A stretch of DNA of 6,755 nucleotides, taken from assembly GCA_905479965.1 (NCBI GenBank), contig CAJQOR010000283.1:1-6755 (forward strand). The letters are read 5' to 3'. Positions 6,222 through 6,755 of this stretch are shown in pieces. Positions within the stretch are counted from its first letter, which is position 1; the number at the start of each line of letters is the position of its first letter. Source of the DNA: an uncultured Rhizobiaceae group bacterium. Its GTDB lineage: Bacteria > Pseudomonadota > Alphaproteobacteria > Rhizobiales > Rhizobiaceae. The translations under genes were made by a program, and so were the position numbers. The notes beneath the pieces are model-generated. The model searched no databases. It was not told where the DNA came from and saw only the letters and a program-made list of their open reading frames with translations.

Positions 6222-6755
6222 ATGAATAATTTAGCAGCCTTGCCCCGCCTCAAGGGCAACCGTTTTTCGCAAGCGATCATATCATACGCCGTTTGGACGT
6301 ATCACCGCTTCGATTTGAGTACTGCTGATGTCGAAGATCTTTTGGCAGAACGCAGAATCACTGTTAGCCGCGAAGCGATCCGTCTGTGGGTCAATCGTTT
6401 TGGTCAACATTTCGCACATTGCATCAAGCGGGATCGTCCGCGGCCGAACGACAAGTGGCACATGGACGAAGTTGTGATCACGATCCGTGGCCGGAAACAC
6501 TGGCAATGGCGGGCGATCGACGCAATTAGTGACGTTCTTGATATTCTGGTGCAATCACGTCGTAATGCCAAAGCAGCAAAGCGCTTTTTCAAAAGATTAG
6601 TTGTAAGGTTTGGGGAGCCTAGGGTCGTGATCACCGACAATTTACGCAGTTACATCAAACCCACCAAAACACTGGCAAAGAACGCTGAACATCGCGCCCA
6701 CAAAGGCCTGAATAATGCGATCGAGGTGTCACACAGGCCGACCCGCAAACGAGAG
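6222..6755 (+). CDS. IS6-family DDE transposase (3' end cut by window edge)
   Basis: I translated 178 codons from the ATG at 6222 to the last base with no stop, so the C-terminus (about 50-60 residues in full-length members of roughly 230-240) is outside. The N-terminal part LPRLKGNRFSQAIISYAVW (7-25) and the helix-turn-helix DLSTADVEDLLAERRITVSR (31-50) followed by IRLWVNRFG are typical IS6 sequence. The catalytic acids appear as D82 (WHMDEV), D139 (VITDNLRSY) and E168 (LNNAIEVSHRPTRKRE). The segment between the second D and the E is 28 residues, shorter than the 34 of IS26, as in the IS6 subgroup carrying the HRAHKGLNN motif. N140 replaces the lysine usually seen after this Asp (TDK). No frameshift or stop is visible, so it may be active. 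The frame begins without a clear ribosome site; the start is chosen by fit to the family's N-terminus. Confidence 0.93.
   Translation, partial: MNNLAALPRLKGNRFSQAIISYAVWTYHRFDLSTADVEDLLAERRITVSREAIRLWVNRFGQHFAHCIKRDRPRPNDKWHMDEVVITIRGRKHWQWRAIDAISDVLDILVQSRRNAKAAKRFFKRLVVRFGEPRVVITDNLRSYIKPTKTLAKNAEHRAHKGLNNAIEVSHRPTRKRE

Larger units (their letters stand above)
6172..6755 (+). mobile_element. IS6-family insertion sequence, left part (right end outside window)
   Basis: The element is recognised by its transposase at 6222-6755. The left terminal repeat is proposed to be GGGGGTATTGCCAA (6172-6185). It agrees with the IS26-type end GGCACTGTTGCAAA at 9 of 14 positions, including the leading GG and the TTGC core, and lies 50 bp before the transposase ATG, a normal distance for the family. 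The right terminal repeat is beyond the window, so the boundary is inferred. Base composition becomes visibly more GC-rich inside the element than in the preceding 140 bases, fitting an acquired segment. IS6 elements move by cointegrate formation and often flank accessory gene blocks. Confidence 0.8.

Noticed and set aside
6282..6640. Minus-strand open frames opposite the transposase
   Set aside because: The plus strand encodes a clear IS6 transposase with all three catalytic acids; the antisense frames show no family features.

Overview
The window looks like a piece of a moderately AT-rich proteobacterial chromosome. It is most likely from an alphaproteobacterium, possibly marine. The evidence is a tripartite TRAP transporter of the 2-oxoacid/'mannitol-chloroaromatic' type with a Tat-exported binding protein, a TauE/SafE permease, and an IS6-family transposase whose C-terminal region resembles alphaproteobacterial members. 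That placement is an inference from family resemblance; no rRNA or other marker is present.

Layout. From about 5087 leftwards, five minus-strand genes form one apparent operon: a LacI-family regulator (4074-5087), a TRAP substrate-binding protein dctP (2926-4035), a small permease dctQ (2326-2853), a large permease dctM (719-2329), and a dienelactone-hydrolase-family enzyme (3-710, running off the left edge). Gaps are short: 38 bp lacI-dctP, about 72 bp dctP-dctQ with a hairpin, a 4-bp ATGA overlap dctQ-dctM, and 8 bp dctM-hydrolase. Facing away from the operon, on the plus strand, is a TauE/SafE-family permease (5203-6030). A 141-bp non-coding stretch (6031-6171) follows. Then comes the left end of an IS6-family insertion sequence (from about 6172), whose transposase (6222-6755) is open to the right edge.

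How it may work together. The binding protein captures a carboxylated substrate in the periplasm, and the DctQM pair imports it with sodium. The hydrolase may act on the imported compound or on a downstream product. The LacI regulator heads the operon. In the divergent lacI-tauE region there is a 14-bp imperfect palindrome with a central CG (5148-5161), which is the classic shape of a LacI-family operator. It overlaps plausible promoters in both directions, so regulator, importer, hydrolase and the TauE/SafE permease may form one regulon. The real substrate cannot be read from the sequence. I see no CRISPR array, tRNA, rRNA or clearly novel defence-type system. The most unusual aspect is the combination of TRAP importer, DLH-family hydrolase and divergent TauE/SafE under one apparent LacI switch, bordered by an IS6 element.
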